A DNA stretch of 64,000 bases from Siphonodentalium dalli (taxonomy: Eukaryota; Mollusca; Scaphopoda; Gadilida; Siphonodentaliidae). The position numbers and the translations under genes are program-made. The stretch lies in NCBI GenBank assembly GCA_032622095.1, contig CP136066.1:94263319-94327318 (forward strand), read 5' to 3'. The notes beneath the pieces were generated by a model, which worked only from the letters and a program-made list of their open reading frames with translations, searched no databases and had not been told where the DNA came from. Shown piece by piece: positions 1 to 10,926 of this stretch; position 1 is the first letter of the stretch; each line of letters begins with the position of its first letter.

Positions 1-1605
1 ATACCACTGGTGACATATACATGAAGATGTTGAAATATGCATGGCTTTGGTGTTATATACTTCACAAAATCGTGTTTTTGATTTGGTGCCAGAGTGTTGT
101 CGCCCACTGCACTGCATGACAGTATTTAATAACACTCTGCCTCGCGAATTACAGCATTACGAATACGTGTACATATAATTACTTCCGTTCATCCACAGTC
201 TGCATGGATCTTGTAAAGTATGATTTTTGTAGGATACGACTTTTTAGAAGCCCAGCTACCCCATGTACACATATGACCAAAGGAGGACTAGCTTGAGAAT
301 GGGGTTTGATCAATTCCCGATGGAGCATATAATTGCATGTCGGTGAATAAACTCGGTCAGAATCCACATATATGGCGTAGCTCCTGGCTGGAGTATATAT
401 ATACTATAGTTCTAGCAAAGAGTCCACTGACCGCGATCTATACTCTGCGTGGGTCCGAAACATTACAATCACACAAGATCCTTACGTTCCCACATATCCA
501 TATCGATTCGGCCGATATACTTATCCTCAAGCTACGGGCAAATTACTTCACTTCTCGCACTAACACCAACGCGAGGTCCTAATTGCTCACATGGTCCCAA
601 AAGCTGAGCCACATACGCGTATATTTACGTATATAGAACCAGTTTCCTTATAGGCCCTATATAATCGTCAGCAATAATATCAGTAAGCGAGATCAGGGGC
701 GTGGCTAGAGATCAGAGGCGTGGCCGGTCTCCGTTGGGGTGTGTACACATTAAAATGTCCTAATGCATCCTACCCCTTGAACCAGACCAAAATCCAAAGT
801 TCGTGAAATTCTATTTGCACCCCCATCCCTTGCGTTAGATTTGTTCAACTGGAACCTCAATCTGTCCAACTATTGGAAGTTTCCAACATGATATCCATTT
901 CGTTCAAAATTTTGACCAAAAGTCAGGCAAAGTAGGAACAATTGTGACTAGTCTAAAAACGAGAGGCGGATCACGATCGGCAGACGTTTAACACATACCT
1001 TGGCGATAGCGATTAGCTATAACTGATAATTGGTCAAAGATAATCACAGTAATCCATATATCAGTACCTAACTTAAAATCAAAAGCTCAAATAATTTGTT
1101 TTAAGAAGGGGTTAAAGTATTTGGGGTGGAGGAGGAGTCGTTTTAAATCTCATAACTCTGTCCCTATTCACACAAGGACCTCTCTCTGTGAGATCCAATT
1201 GTTTAGCCATTAATCAATTTGACAGATAGGATAAACAATTATCCAGCCAGCAGGTTGTTTATCTTTACCTTCGTGCAACCACCCCCTAGAGCTCTGTACC
1301 ATATGTCATCACTCAATTAATAACAGATTTCACTTGGAATGACATCTATTAAAGGTACTCTCATATACTCTGGATATTGGATGTTCACATGATAATTTAT
1401 TTATATCAATATATTACATGCACAATTGCAATAAAATCTTCATATTTTCAAAACATGACATCACACCTAATTAATGGTATACAACTAAAACAAGTGTCAA
1501 TGAAAACATTTTTTTTTAATTAAATATTTTTTTTATCATAAAAGTTTTTAATATTTTTTTGTGTTAAATTGAGCGAGGAGTTCAATCTAAAAAAACCCAT
1601 AAATT
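1..1605. other. No gene recognised; AT-rich intergenic DNA
   Basis: I see no convincing exon, RNA gene or complete mobile element here. Short open frames occur on both strands (for example 179-367 minus and 337-582 plus) but show no recognisable domain or coding bias. A short phrase around GGGGCGTGGC/GAGGCGTGGC is repeated near 697-726. Poly-T and poly-A tracts become frequent after 1500. Confidence 0.6.
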
Positions 1606-1613
1606 TCGAATTT

Positions 1614-1997
1614 TTTTCTCGAAAAAGGGTCATAACTCCTTTAAAATAAATCGGATCAAACCCATATTCGAACACGATCTGTATTTTCGGCTGAGAAACT
1701 CACATACCAAATTTGGTGTCAATCAGATAAAAAAATGTTTGAGTTACGGCAGCATGCGTAAATTCTAAATCGAAAAAGAGCCATAACTCTGTAAAAAAAA
1801 CTCGGATCAAACCCAAACTCGATCTGTATATTGGGCTGAGAAACCTATATACAAAATTTGGTTCCAATCAGATAGAAAATGTTTGAGTTATCGCAGTATG
1901 CGTAAAGTGTCTACGAACGGACAGACAGACGGACGAACGACGAGTGGTCAATCCGGACGTTGACACTATGTGTACCATACTATGGTATGGGTACACA
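1614..1997 (+). repeat. Tandem-unit repeat element with (GGAC)-rich tail and terminal hairpin
   Basis: Two related units of about 150 bp (about 1614-1765 and 1768-1905) each run through CGAAAAAG, CATAACTC, CGGATCAAACCCA, CTGAGAAAC, a CAAATTTGGT phrase and GTTTGAGTTA. They are followed by an ACGGACAGACAGACGGAC tract and then by a perfect-looking terminal hairpin around TGTGTACCATAC (1969-1997). I infer a non-autonomous dispersed element, Helitron-like or SINE-like. The same plan (units, GGAC tract, hairpin) recurs at 3020-3445, 22992-26099, 55091-55287 and 62190-62757. Confidence 0.6.
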
Positions 1998-3019
1998 TAA
2001 AAACACACTTCACATTAATATACACAACACACCTGAAATATGTAATGTTCTAAAAATAGCCACATTTTTCTCCCAGTTCAGTTGTGGAAATTAATTTTTT
2101 TTATGGTAAACTTATTTCCTATTGGCAGAAGCTCCAGTTGACTGGTCTCCCTCTGTCTCAAAATTATTGTTTTATACCATGCATGAGTATATACAGAAAG
2201 TTCTGGGAAGAGGTACACCATATGAAGTTCGATATCATACAATGCCAGTTCAAGTCGCTTTGGCACAATTTGACTCATATTAACAGGAAGAACACCCCAT
2301 GTCCGCCCACAAGTGATATGCAGAGCTAATTAACACGGAACTCGTGACGTCACTGGTTGATGAAGACAATCTAATATCGGGTATATTTACACATTGACGC
2401 AAAAAATGGGCGAGATAATAGTACATAATAGATGTATATATATAAATGGACAATATGGGTTAGAACTAGTTGATAATCAGTATCGGATCTGGCTCTATAT
2501 TTAGCTCGATGGTGTGAGGTTTGGGATACATAATGGACTAATTATAGTACATCATATATTGGGTAAATGTCCACAGGGAGTATACTTGTATGTATACATG
2601 TATGTACGTACGACATACACGGATATACACAATTCCAGAAAAGGTCAGACTTTTGCACATATACGAGATAAGGCAACATGCAACGCGTGCAGATATATAC
2701 TGTTTAGTGTTAATTGGTTCAGAGAGTTATTCGCATATAAGAGGACGTCAACCTCAGGGCTGGAATATATTTTGAGCCCATTTTCAGATTTCGGTAGAAA
2801 AAGGTTATATTTATGGGGTATATAGCCAGAATTATCTCAAAGGTACCAACAAATTATACATGTGCATGCCCGAGAAACAAGATGGGCGTCGTAGAGGGGT
2901 TGGAAAACTATCAGGACCATCTCAAATAGTACAGATCAATATTTAGGTCCAATATGAACCATCTGTACGATGATATATTGAAGTAGCATAATAAATATTA
3001 TCTCTATATATCACAAGTG
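1998..3019. other. No gene recognised
   Basis: AT-rich sequence with short purposeless open frames; the longest (2514-2825, plus) has a tyrosine-rich composition driven by TATACATGTATG-type DNA and no recognisable domain. No repeat boundary was found. Confidence 0.5.
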
Positions 3020-3445
3020 CACCGCTGGGCGGAGGTAACGCCCCCGACTGTACAATCAGAGAGGATTTTTCTTATTTTTGTGCAAATACTTATTAAATGG
3101 CACTTTGTAAAGTTATGTTATTCATGAGTAAACAATCCAAAATCAAGTTATCATCTGGAAACCAAAAAAAGTAGCAGAAAACCTGAATTTTCTAAGTCCA
3201 AAAAGGGGCGTAACTCTGGAAAAAATGGGCGGACGAAACCGCAGTTATGGGGAAATCTTGTCCCCCCTCCCCCCGGCTGGTCTATTAGCATACCAAAGAT
3301 CAACTGATTTGAGTTAGCGAAACCAAAGTTATGAGTTGAAACGTTCGTACGGACGGAAGGACGGACGGACGGAAGGACGGACGGACAGACGAACGGCTCC
3401 ACTATATACCCCCAAATCTCCATCGGAGATCGGGGGCATAATAAG
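3020..3445 (+). repeat. Dispersed repeat with GGAC/GGAAGGAC tail and 28 bp terminal hairpin
   Basis: Reading plus-wise, the body carries 'GGGCGTAACTCTGG' and 'CCAAAGATCAACTGATTTGAG' type phrases, then a run of GGACGGAC/GGAAGGAC (about 3350-3395). It then has a hairpin CCCCCAAATCTCC-ATC-GGAGATCGGGGG (3409-3436). The minus-strand open frame over this block (VCPSVLPSVRPSVR...) is only the translated GGAC repeat and is not a gene. The architecture matches the element at 1614-1997. Confidence 0.6.
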
Positions 3446-3562
3446 GGAGTCCAGATTACTATTAATTCCGCATCGAATCTCGATGCACGTATAGAGCATG
3501 CATTCGTGTGAGAAAAGCTTATGAAATGAGTCTTAACCCTTTACCCAACAGAAGGGCCATGT

Positions 3563-3631
3563 GCCAATGCATTCTATTATATATGCGAGTCGACCATAGG
3601 TCGCCTCGCATATATAAGAGAATGCATTGGC
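3563..3631. repeat. Hairpin 1 of the family A MITE
   Basis: The inverted repeat reads GCCAATGCATTCT...GCGAGTCGACC, then ATA, then GGTCGCCTCGC...AGAATGCATTGGC. One arm mismatch (T opposite C near the tip) is preserved in every copy in the window. A second difference (CTATT for CTCTT) is private to this copy. Confidence 0.85.
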
Positions 3632-3710
3632 TTAACACATTAAAAATTATAAAATTGTTAAAGAATGTAAGAAAAAATGGTAAAAAGTGTTAAAAAAAGA
3701 TTTTTTTTAG

Positions 3711-3779
3711 GCCAATGCATTCTCTTATATATGCGAGGCGACCTATGGTCGACTCGCATATATAAGAGAATGCATTGGC
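3711..3779. repeat. Hairpin 2 of the family A MITE, mirror of hairpin 1
   Basis: Same arms as hairpin 1, but the tip is GCGACC-TAT-GGTCGAC, i.e. the reverse complement orientation, so the mismatch is on the opposite arm. It is separated from hairpin 1 by about 80 bp of A/T-rich linker. Confidence 0.85.
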
Positions 3780-4106
3780 ACAGGGCATAACTGTAACTAT
3801 CACAATGTGGTCAAGGAGCCGGTTCCAATGATATCCATATTTGTATGGTTCTATTGAGACAGACCGAAGATATTTTAGGCTGTTGAAGCTTTATTTGGCC
3901 GGTTTTGGCCGTTTTGTTGGGTAAAGGGTTAATTGTTGATAAGCCTCCGGTTTCTTTCCGGGCAGGGATATTAAATTGTCACATATGTGGCTGTCATTCC
4001 TTTACTTGGAACTGGGATGTGACACGGAACGAGATGCCGTTCGTGTTGTGGGCCACACAGCGTTACCTGTCCTACAATTGGATGAAGATATAAAGTGTAA
4101 TCCTCG

Positions 4107-4109
4107 GTA

Positions 4110-4185
<76 letters not shown>

Positions 4186-4188
4186 AGG

Positions 4189-4245
<57 letters not shown>

Positions 4246-4256
4246 CGCAATATACA

Positions 4257-4318
<62 letters not shown>

Positions 4319-4319
4319 T
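4107..4319. repeat. (TA)n microsatellite with (CA)n end
   Basis: Three long TA tracts are separated by GTTGTAGGAAC and CAGCGCAATATACAGCGCA, and end in a CA run. Long Tyr/Ile open frames cross it on both strands. They are artefacts of TATATA translation. Confidence 0.97.
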
Positions 4320-4680
4320 TGCCGCAATGGACGAAGGAGAATATAATTACGTGCGTTTACGCGCAAACAAACGTGGGTTTATGCGCAAACAAAGCCAGCT
4401 ACATAAGTACAAAAAGGTAATGTCTGCAGAACATGCAAGATTCGAACGATCGGGAAATCGCTGACAAATTATGCAGACGTTTACTATTAAAGGGGTGTGG
4501 CAATCTTGCGGCAGCAATGCGATTTACTCTAATTGTTGATATTCACGCAGAAAATAATTGCAACCACCAGGAATTCTGAGTGCGGAATAGATTCCCCTCA
4601 AGAGACGTGATTGGTGTCTTGAACGGCCCCTTCGTCTCGTGTCATTGATCACTTCAGTAGAGCGAGAAGCCATTGGATCA

Positions 4681-4921
4681 TTAACCCTTTCTGTGGACTC
4701 AATGGAATCTTCCATCCGGTATATATATATATGTATACATTGGAATGGTCGATTATTCATCTGGAGACATATGGGGGTTGATATGGAAATATCAGCAAAC
4801 GACAGAGACAAATTGATAATATAAACGAAGAAGGACCTATGCGTGTTTGTTGAACTTATTGTCTGAACAATTCCCATGCGAACTATACTCGTCAATGAGT
4901 ATTTAGTAAAGAAATTATTAA
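4681..4921 (+). mobile_element. TTAA-flanked MITE, family C
   Basis: Begins TTAACCCTTTCTGTGG, contains the family phrase TGGTC(G/T)ATTATTCATCTGG and ends CTCAATGAGTATTTAGTA...TTAA. The complete relative at 39552-39811 (reverse strand) shows imperfect TIRs beginning TTAACCTGTTCTATA / TTAACCCTTTCTATA. Partial relatives lie at 16618-16790 and 19395-19475. No coding sequence. Its right TTAA is shared with the next element. Confidence 0.6.
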
Positions 4922-5348
4922 AGGTACTCAGTCCGATTCGATGGTCCCCATGTCATCAGATTGCAGTTATCAGAATCGTTTAATTGCCCAAAAATAAGGT
5001 TAACCATAAGTCAACTATAGTATAAAATTGACCAAAACCTGTTATTTATCAACATTTTATTCAACGAAATTTGGCTGGATTGTCAAATATCTAACACCCA
5101 AAGGCACTTGATTTTAGAGTTATCCATCTTCATCCGCAATTTGGCCCGAGACAGTCGGCTCGGTGGACTTCTTGCCAGGCCTTCAAAGAATACCGGTGGT
5201 GAAAAATAATAGATTTCAAAAATCGATATCTGATCACTCTGAGCTTTGATGTGTGGGTTCCTCGACTCGAATCAAATATCTTTTTACCCCTGAAGCCAAA
5301 AAAATACTAATTTGTGCACGAGCGTTTATTCGGATTATGTATCTTTAA
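4918..5348 (+). mobile_element. TTAA-flanked MITE, family D
   Basis: Starts TTAAAGGTACTCAGTCCGA. The opposite end, read in reverse, is TTAAAGATACATAATCCGA, giving imperfect TIRs of about 20 bp beginning AAAG. Internal landmarks are TATAGTATAAAATTG, TCCATCTTCATCCGCAATTTGG, GAGACAGTCGGCT and GGGTTCCTCGACTCGAATC. Other copies are at 11799-12130, 18855-19262, 29765-29933 (reverse), 46166-46607 (reverse) and a stub at 57962-58020. Non-coding. It abuts family C on the left and an AGGCCCAC-type terminus on the right. Confidence 0.75.
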
Positions 5349-5483
5349 AGGCCCACGTAATTATCGAGCGCCACCCGAGTATTTCTTGTCCAAGCCACCA
5401 TTATAAAATGTGTATATAGGTTTATTCTTGTGCTCATGGATCATTGTCATAAACTGCATGAGGATAAATATACATTTCGCCAA
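5345..5483 (+). mobile_element. Fragment of family G (AGGCCCAC terminus)
   Basis: TTAAAGGCCCACGTAATTATCGA matches the terminus of the complete element at 36726-37191 (TTAAAGGCCCACATAATGTTCGA). The opposite TIR is missing, so this is a truncated or diverged copy lying between families D and F. Confidence 0.45.
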
Positions 5484-6083
5484 TTAAAGGGGTACTGTAC
5501 GCCATTTTCAATAAATTCCCGGTGATAACAACGATCTATTATCGATACTATATAGAAATATAAGTAATTTGAGTCGAAGATGTATTCTGTAAACGCTCAG
5601 GTTAATAGGCTATCTTAAAATTTAATAATTTAAAAGTTAATAATTTAATATAAATTGATTTTATGGCTCCAGCCATAAAATGGCGTCTCTTAAAATTGGA
5701 ATTTCCGTGTACAAAACGTAATCAAATTATAATTGAGGGATACTGGATTAATAAAACAATTGCACACACGATCGTTTGAAATATTATGCTTATACGGGGA
5801 GAAAACCCAAGCCACTCATTGACTAGTGACCATACACTAACTTAAATGAGTATATGGGACTACTAAGCATATAATATAATGTTTATTTGATTCATTTGGT
5901 TGAAAACTGTACAAAAATTACTCGACAACGACAATTTGTATTTTTGCATTCCGGTAAATTTGCCATCCGTAACAATACTTCGTACTCAACAGACTTTCAA
6001 AAAATGGAAAAGTTGTTACCTTATTCTCCGACTCGGGGATTATAGAAACCAACAACAACATCTTGGGTACAGTACCCCTTTAA
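5484..6083 (+). mobile_element. TTAA-flanked MITE, family F, complete copy
   Basis: A 600 bp element with TIRs TTAAAGGGGTACTGTA / TACAGTACCCCTTTAA. It opens with the phrase GCCATTTTCAATAAATTCCCGG and closes with AACCAACAACAACATCTTGGG. The middle is a block of AATTTAATAATTTAAAAG-like sequence. An open frame at 5900-6244 runs out of the element and is not a gene. Related copies: 26526-26951, 26948-27084 (reverse, partial), and stubs at 21965 and 50704. Confidence 0.8.
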
Positions 6084-7065
6084 GATTCGAAACAGATTTA
6101 CGTAGTATCGAAATGTGCCATAAGCAATACAGAATCGTTCAGTTCCCCCTCAAATATAACCATTTGCATTCGGGGGGGGGGGGGGGGGTAGAAAAAATTG
6201 CACGAAAGCTATTACATGAATCGAATTTGTGTTTGGCCATTTAGTTGTAATACCTTTTAAGCTGATAGCATTATCTCAGGACAGTGAACTCAATCTTGAC
6301 TTTGGAGTCACTGCTGTCATTTTGTAGACACGTCCGTGACATAACAGTTATTTTAATATTAGATACCCAGAGAGGAGATTTACCAGGCTGCAATTATTTG
6401 ATCAATTGCAGATGAAGCTATATTCATTGTGCAGGATACACACAATTTCATAATTTCTAACTATTTTCTGTTTAGTCCATCAACCATGCAGCTAAGAATT
6501 ATTCTATATACTACTTTTGTTAGTCTACTACCGTTACCCCAATTGACTGTTACAGATGTCAAATATGGACACAAATGGTCTTTAGTAAAACAATAGCATG
6601 GTGTTGTAATTATATCATTTTATATCCTTTTCCTGATATAGCAAAACACACAGAGCATTTTGTCGCACTTCTTGGCCGAAGTTGAAAGCGGCTGATAAAT
6701 TTCTATGACTTTAATAGTTTTCAAATGACTTTTTTGGACTATTAATTTATAAAACCGAAAACTATAAGGATTATTCAGGGTCTATTATTAACATAACAGA
6801 ATTACATGTATATATTTTCTTTATTATTTTAGTCGCAAAGAGAGAATATCTTCAATATCATCGATTCGATATCCGTTTAATGACAGAACACGTAAATTTC
6901 ATGTACATTTGATTAACAATTTACACGTCGTGTCTAACGAATATAGTGCAAACATTAGTATACACAAAAATTCAAAAATTATGTTGTATATTCATACCAG
7001 GATATGACTGTCCATATACAGTTATCTAAGTGATACGAAGATTCGATGCATGGCGTGTGCATGTT
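6084..7065. other. No gene recognised; contains a 17-base G run
   Basis: Unassigned AT-rich sequence. A homopolymer of 17 G lies at 6172-6188. No element boundary or coding signal was found. Confidence 0.5.
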
Positions 7066-7398
7066 AAGGGGTTCCGGAAACATTTTTAAAAAATTTGATT
7101 ATATTATTTATTGAAGGGTCATCTTCCCATTTTGAGTAAATCACACCAAGCTTGGCAAAAATTTCTTTAAAAACACTATTTTTCAAAATATAAAATGTGT
7201 TGACAGCACTACTCGTTCCTTAAATATTAGTCTTCAAAACTAACATCCAAAAATAAAAGACGGCGAAAAAAAAAGTCCGAGAAAATCCAATCCCAAATCT
7301 TGAAGTCATTTTCCCCAAGCTTGGTGTGATTTCCTCAAAATGGGGGAGATGTTGTCGACCCTTCTAAAAAAAAAATTTAAAAAAACTCCTGGACCCCT
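7066..7398. mobile_element. Foldback MITE with long imperfect terminal inverted repeats
   Basis: Left end AGGGGTTCCGGAAACATTTTT and right end (reverse complement) AGGGGTCCAGGAGTTTTTTT are homologous. The inverted similarity continues inward for about 85 bp through GAAGGGTC and CCATTTTGAG(T/G)AAATCACACC to AAGCTTGG. The spacer is about 150 bp and non-coding. The left flank is TTAA; no clear duplicate was found on the right. Confidence 0.7.
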
Positions 7399-8029
7399 GT
7401 GGTGTGCGTCCATGCTCATATTCATGTACCATTTTGATTTATGTTTTTTTTTTCTCGGAATATATGCTCTTTACTTCAAAATATTTGGCTACATTGTATA
7501 ATGGTATAATGCTGATGGTAGACCTGGCGTTATGATAATTTTAATGATGGAAAAATATCCAGCAAATGAGCGCACAATATCAATGCACGTACCGACCTGT
7601 ATAACAACAAATCACACAGATATAAAGCTTTAAACCGCACGCTATCTTGAAGAGGGGGAGTAAAGCACCATGATGTGCAGCCTGCGTAGAATTGGATCGT
7701 ATTCCACGCGCAATATGGATAGAGATTAATTGAGAATTAATGTCATCTTAAACTTCTGGCAGATGGTGGGCTTTTTTTATCGCACCGAATCAGTATAGGA
7801 AAACGGCGGTGATAAATACACATAAAAGTTATTTTAGTTAGCCTCTATCACAGTATATGAGCCGCACGTGCACTGCAGCGTAATGGGGTGCAGCATTATG
7901 GTTATCGTGTATAAGATTTGTAACCAAAGGAGCATGAGAACGCTGATTTCTAGTAGTACAACAATTAACGCTGTAAGTGTATACGTTCACATATATAGCT
8001 GAACAAATTTCCGTGCAAACTTAGCTCCC
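7399..8029. other. No gene recognised
   Basis: AT-rich sequence without identifiable domain, RNA or repeat boundary. Confidence 0.45.
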
Positions 8030-8595
8030 AAAGAGGGAGCCTTTATTCAGTGTCGGAGGGGCCTGCGCTTCTCGCACATTTGAACCTAAATATTCACATA
8101 TGTTCACATTCGACTTATATATTTGAAGCTGAAATAAGCCAAGCCCGCATTGGACTTATCACAGGTGACAGGTGTTTGGCACAATAGACCCCACCACCCA
8201 GATACATATATGTCTTATATATATAACTTTGGGGTGGTTTGGTCTATTGTGCCAAATACATGTGGGACTTATACCAGTTATTCTGTTGGATGGAGCGGTC
8301 CACGGTGAAAACACATATATATATATCAAGATTGAACCTAAATGTTCACATTTATTTTATTCTGAAATTTTGAAATAGGCCCATAGTGAGCTTATTTTAA
8401 TTTGTGTGTTGTTTGATTTATGTATTTAATTAAATTGTTTTTAAATCAAAATTTTGAAAAACTAACCCCAGGTATAACCTCCGTCAGGGTACCCAGAGTC
8501 ACCGCGCCAAATTTGGTTGAAATCGGTCTAGGGGTCTGGGAGAAAAATCCGAACAGACAGACGGACAGACAAACCGTACTCTTTCATATAATATT
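8030..8595 (+). mobile_element. SINE/RTE-tail-like element, family L, with nested hairpin
   Basis: Body contains TTGAACCTAAATATTCACATATG and AAATAAGCCAAGCCC-like text. The 3' part reads AAAACTAACCCCAGGTATAACC..., CAAATTTGGTTGAAATCGGTC, GGGTCTGGGAGAAAAATCC and an ACAGACAGACGGACAGAC tail. That 3' layout is typical of RTE-class LINE tails and the SINEs that borrow them. Copies: 14752-15262 (reverse) and 56550-56830. An 84 bp hairpin (8174-8257) sits inside and is absent from the others. Confidence 0.6.
8174..8257. repeat. 84 bp hairpin (mini-MITE) nested in the family L element
   Basis: The arms are TTTGGCACAATAGACCCCAC and its reverse complement, about 27 bp each with few mismatches, around a TATATA-rich loop. 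The reverse-strand L copy near 15040-15110 lacks it. Confidence 0.75.
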
Positions 8596-8635
8596 TAGAT
8601 TGTGGCGGCGATTGATTTTTGCAATTTATTTGCAG

Positions 8636-8801
8636 TCTATTGGGGAGCCTCGCATATGTATAAGAGAATGCACTGGCTTACAAGGTCAAGGTAAATATTG
8701 TTAGACCAATGTATTCTCTTATATATGGGAGGCTCATAAGATATTGCAATGGTACAGGGTTTTCATAAAATTTCAGAAAGCTCAAGTCATGGACGGGTTA
8801 A
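8636..8801 (+). mobile_element. piggyBac-like double-hairpin MITE, family B, 5'-truncated
   Basis: Retains half of hairpin 1, the linker GGCTTACAAGGTCAAGGTA, a rearranged hairpin 2, and the right end CTCAAGTCATGGACGGGTTAA with terminal TTAA (8798-8801). The open frame that begins at 8749 starts inside this repeat, which argues against it being a real gene start. Confidence 0.7.
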
Positions 8802-9283
8802 ATTTTGCAATAACACTACTATGGGAAGGAATATCTGGCGATGTCCAGTTGTTCGTCTATATATAGGGCATACCCGGAAGGCAACTACTCGATGGCAAAT
8901 TCGCTTGGCAATTTTGTTTGCAGACCATTCGTCGCTGAAGGCTTTAATGTCACTGGTGTGCCAGGACACGGACGACAAACTATACAATAAAATGCGCATG
9001 CTCAACACTATACTGTATACATATGCAGACGCAGTTAGGTCTAGATGCATAGATGTATTGTTGTTAACTTGTTACACAAATGACACAAGTATAGGACTGA
9101 CATTTACCCGAAATATCTTTCAGTTATTAGGCAAGAATAAATCGTGCAGTAACTCGTGACATTTCGTCGCTTTAATGACAATTCTATTATGAAATCCCCC
9201 AAAAATATCAATCAAAAGTGTCCCATAGATTGTCATCCATGAATAATTTGCCAGGAAATTTTGCCAGCTGCGTGAATGCAGCT
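8802..9283. other. No gene recognised
   Basis: Open frames of 136 codons (8749-9159, plus) and 87 codons (8787-9050, minus) overlap here on opposite strands. Neither has a recognisable domain, and the plus one begins within a MITE. I do not call a gene. Confidence 0.45.
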
Positions 9284-9572
9284 TTAACCCTTTCATGACA
9301 GGGGATTTGGGTTCACGATGGGAGCCGCGCTGGTGCAGCATTTAAATTCCTGCGCCAGCGCATTCTCTTATATAAGCGAGTCTCCCATAGGGAGCCTCGC
9401 ATAATATATAAGAGATTGCACTGGCTTACAAGGTAAAGGTAGATATTGTTAAGCCAATGCATTCTCTCATATATGTGAGGCTCCATATATATGGGAGACT
9501 CGCATATATAAAAGAATGTACTGGCATAGGGTTTTCGCAAATTTCAAGAAGCTCAAGTCATGGAAGGGTTAA
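9284..9572 (+). mobile_element. piggyBac-like double-hairpin MITE, family B, complete copy
   Basis: TTAA-bounded 289 bp element with ends TTAACCCTTTCATGACAGG and CAAGTCATGGAAGGGTTAA. Two hairpins built on the same CCAATGCATTCTCT...GCGAG arms as family A, but with tips based on CTCCC-ATA-GGGAG instead of CGACC-ATA-GGTCG, are joined by GGCTTACAAGGTAAAGGTA. Families A and B therefore share the hairpin core but differ at termini and tips. A Harbinger-like MITE begins directly at 9573, using the TAA of this element's terminal TTAA. Confidence 0.75.
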
Positions 9573-10024
9573 GGTTACACTGGTGTAAATAAGGTTCGGA
9601 GAGACCTCTAGCGGATGCGGGAGGAATATATAGGAGAGAATAAAATAGACACTGGGCCATGATTGGTCAATAGCCTTGTGTGCTTTTTGCATAAAAAAAT
9701 CATCACACCTCTTCCCTATGATTTCCCATAGGTAAGATAGCCATTGGCACAGGAATTAACCCTTTGTAGTGAAGTTTGAATTTGTTGGTGTGGTCTAAAA
9801 TATGACAGTATTTTTTTATGCGGATCTGACACTAGTTACGAAAACACAAGATTTAAAGGTGAATTCCCTGCTAGACAGATATGATTTTTTTGTGTAAAAA
9901 GTTTCCCGAAATGTCAATTTTTCAGATTAAAAAAAAAAAATTGGACCCATGGTTCATATAGCCAACAGCATACGCTAAAACGTTAGCACTGAGGCCTATG
10001 GAAAACATTTACACCAGTGTAACC
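9573..10024 (+). mobile_element. Harbinger-like MITE, copy 1
   Basis: The 452 bp sequence is flanked by TAA on both sides (9570-9572 and 10025-10027), with TIRs GGTTACACTGGTGTAAAT / ATTTACACCAGTGTAACC. A 3 bp TWA duplication is the hallmark of the PIF/Harbinger superfamily, so assignment is by target site and TIR only. No transposase. It is almost identical to copy 2 at 10927-11377; one visible difference is an A run versus ACA near 9932. Confidence 0.8.
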
Positions 10025-10027
10025 TAA

Positions 10028-10923
10028 AGGGAAAAATGAGCTTTTTGGCATTTTTGATTCCTGGGAGTCACTTTAAAGTATTTTAATGCATTTTTCACAG
10101 CCTGGTCTTTCAGTCCAATGAATCTCCCATGCATGGTGTGGCTATTCTTGCTGCTGATGTCTTCTTTCACTTACATCGGCCAAAAAAATGGTATGATTTT
10201 TCATAAAAAATGCCAATTTTTCAAGGTATTTTCAAAAAATTTCAAGGTGGTAATTGTCACATGATAATGCAAATTACCCATAACATGAGCATGTCAATGA
10301 CACACATACCAATTGTTATAAGAAGCTAATCTAACAAGTATTTTGGATTTTATAGCCAGTGATATACAGATATATATAATAAAAGTGTCTCATTTTCACT
10401 GGTGGGTATGGCCATTTGAAGGTTAATAGCACTAAAACTTGGACACATTTAAGAAAATGCTTCAGCATTTCAAAGAGAGCATATCTTTGTTCAACTAATT
10501 CAATATACACCCACATCCAGTTATCTTGGATCACCCTTGCAGACCTGAAAATGTCATATTTTAGTCTTCCATGTGCTGATAAAGTCATGTGCTTGATGCT
10601 CAGCTGATCAGATCTGGACTCAATGACCTCACATCACCAGAAGTTCTCTCATGGAAAGGATCTTGTACAGTCTTCCATAGCTGATCCAAGTTTGCAACAC
10701 CAGACCCCAAAAACTGTGTGAAAATGGGGCCTGAATATGACTTGTGGTGGAAAAATGTGCTTTTTTGATGAATAATGTGTTACAGAGAGTGGGGTTAAAT
10801 TGTGTGTGATAAATAAAGAACCACAGAAGTGATATTATTTTTGAACACATTTTTTTCATTCATGGGCAATTCTGAAAAAATGTAGGGTGTTACAATTATT
10901 CCGCGAAAAAGCGGGCTATCGCT
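10028..10923. other. No gene recognised between the two Harbinger-like MITEs
   Basis: Less AT-biased text with CTTGGATCACCCTTGCAGACC-like stretches. Opposing open frames at 10331-10588 (minus), 10416-10607 (plus) and 10629-10859 (minus) have no recognisable domain. It could be a decayed element or host exon debris; I cannot decide. Confidence 0.4.
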
Positions 10924-10926
10924 TTA

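Larger units (their letters stand above)
3533..3932 (+). mobile_element. piggyBac-like double-hairpin MITE, family A, complete copy
   Basis: A 400 bp element bounded by TTAA on both sides, with termini TTAACCCTTTACCCAACA and TGTTGGGTAAAGGGTTAA. TTAA targets with CCC termini are typical of the piggyBac superfamily, so the assignment is an inference from the ends. There is no transposase. Inside are two 69 bp hairpins (3563-3631 and 3711-3779), each with about 33 bp arms starting GCCAATGCATTCT and a three-base tip (ATA or TAT). The second hairpin is the reverse complement of the first, so the whole core is a palindrome of palindromes. The right-hand 150 bp is unique to the family. Three more copies lie at 22858-26358 (split), 31267-31654 and 50833-51232 (reverse). 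Confidence 0.8.

Noticed and set aside
3971-4464. Long Tyr/Ile-rich open frames on both strands
   Set aside because: They are translations of the TA microsatellite in all phases.
8749-9159. 136-codon plus frame
   Set aside because: The start lies inside the right end of a family B MITE and no domain is recognisable.
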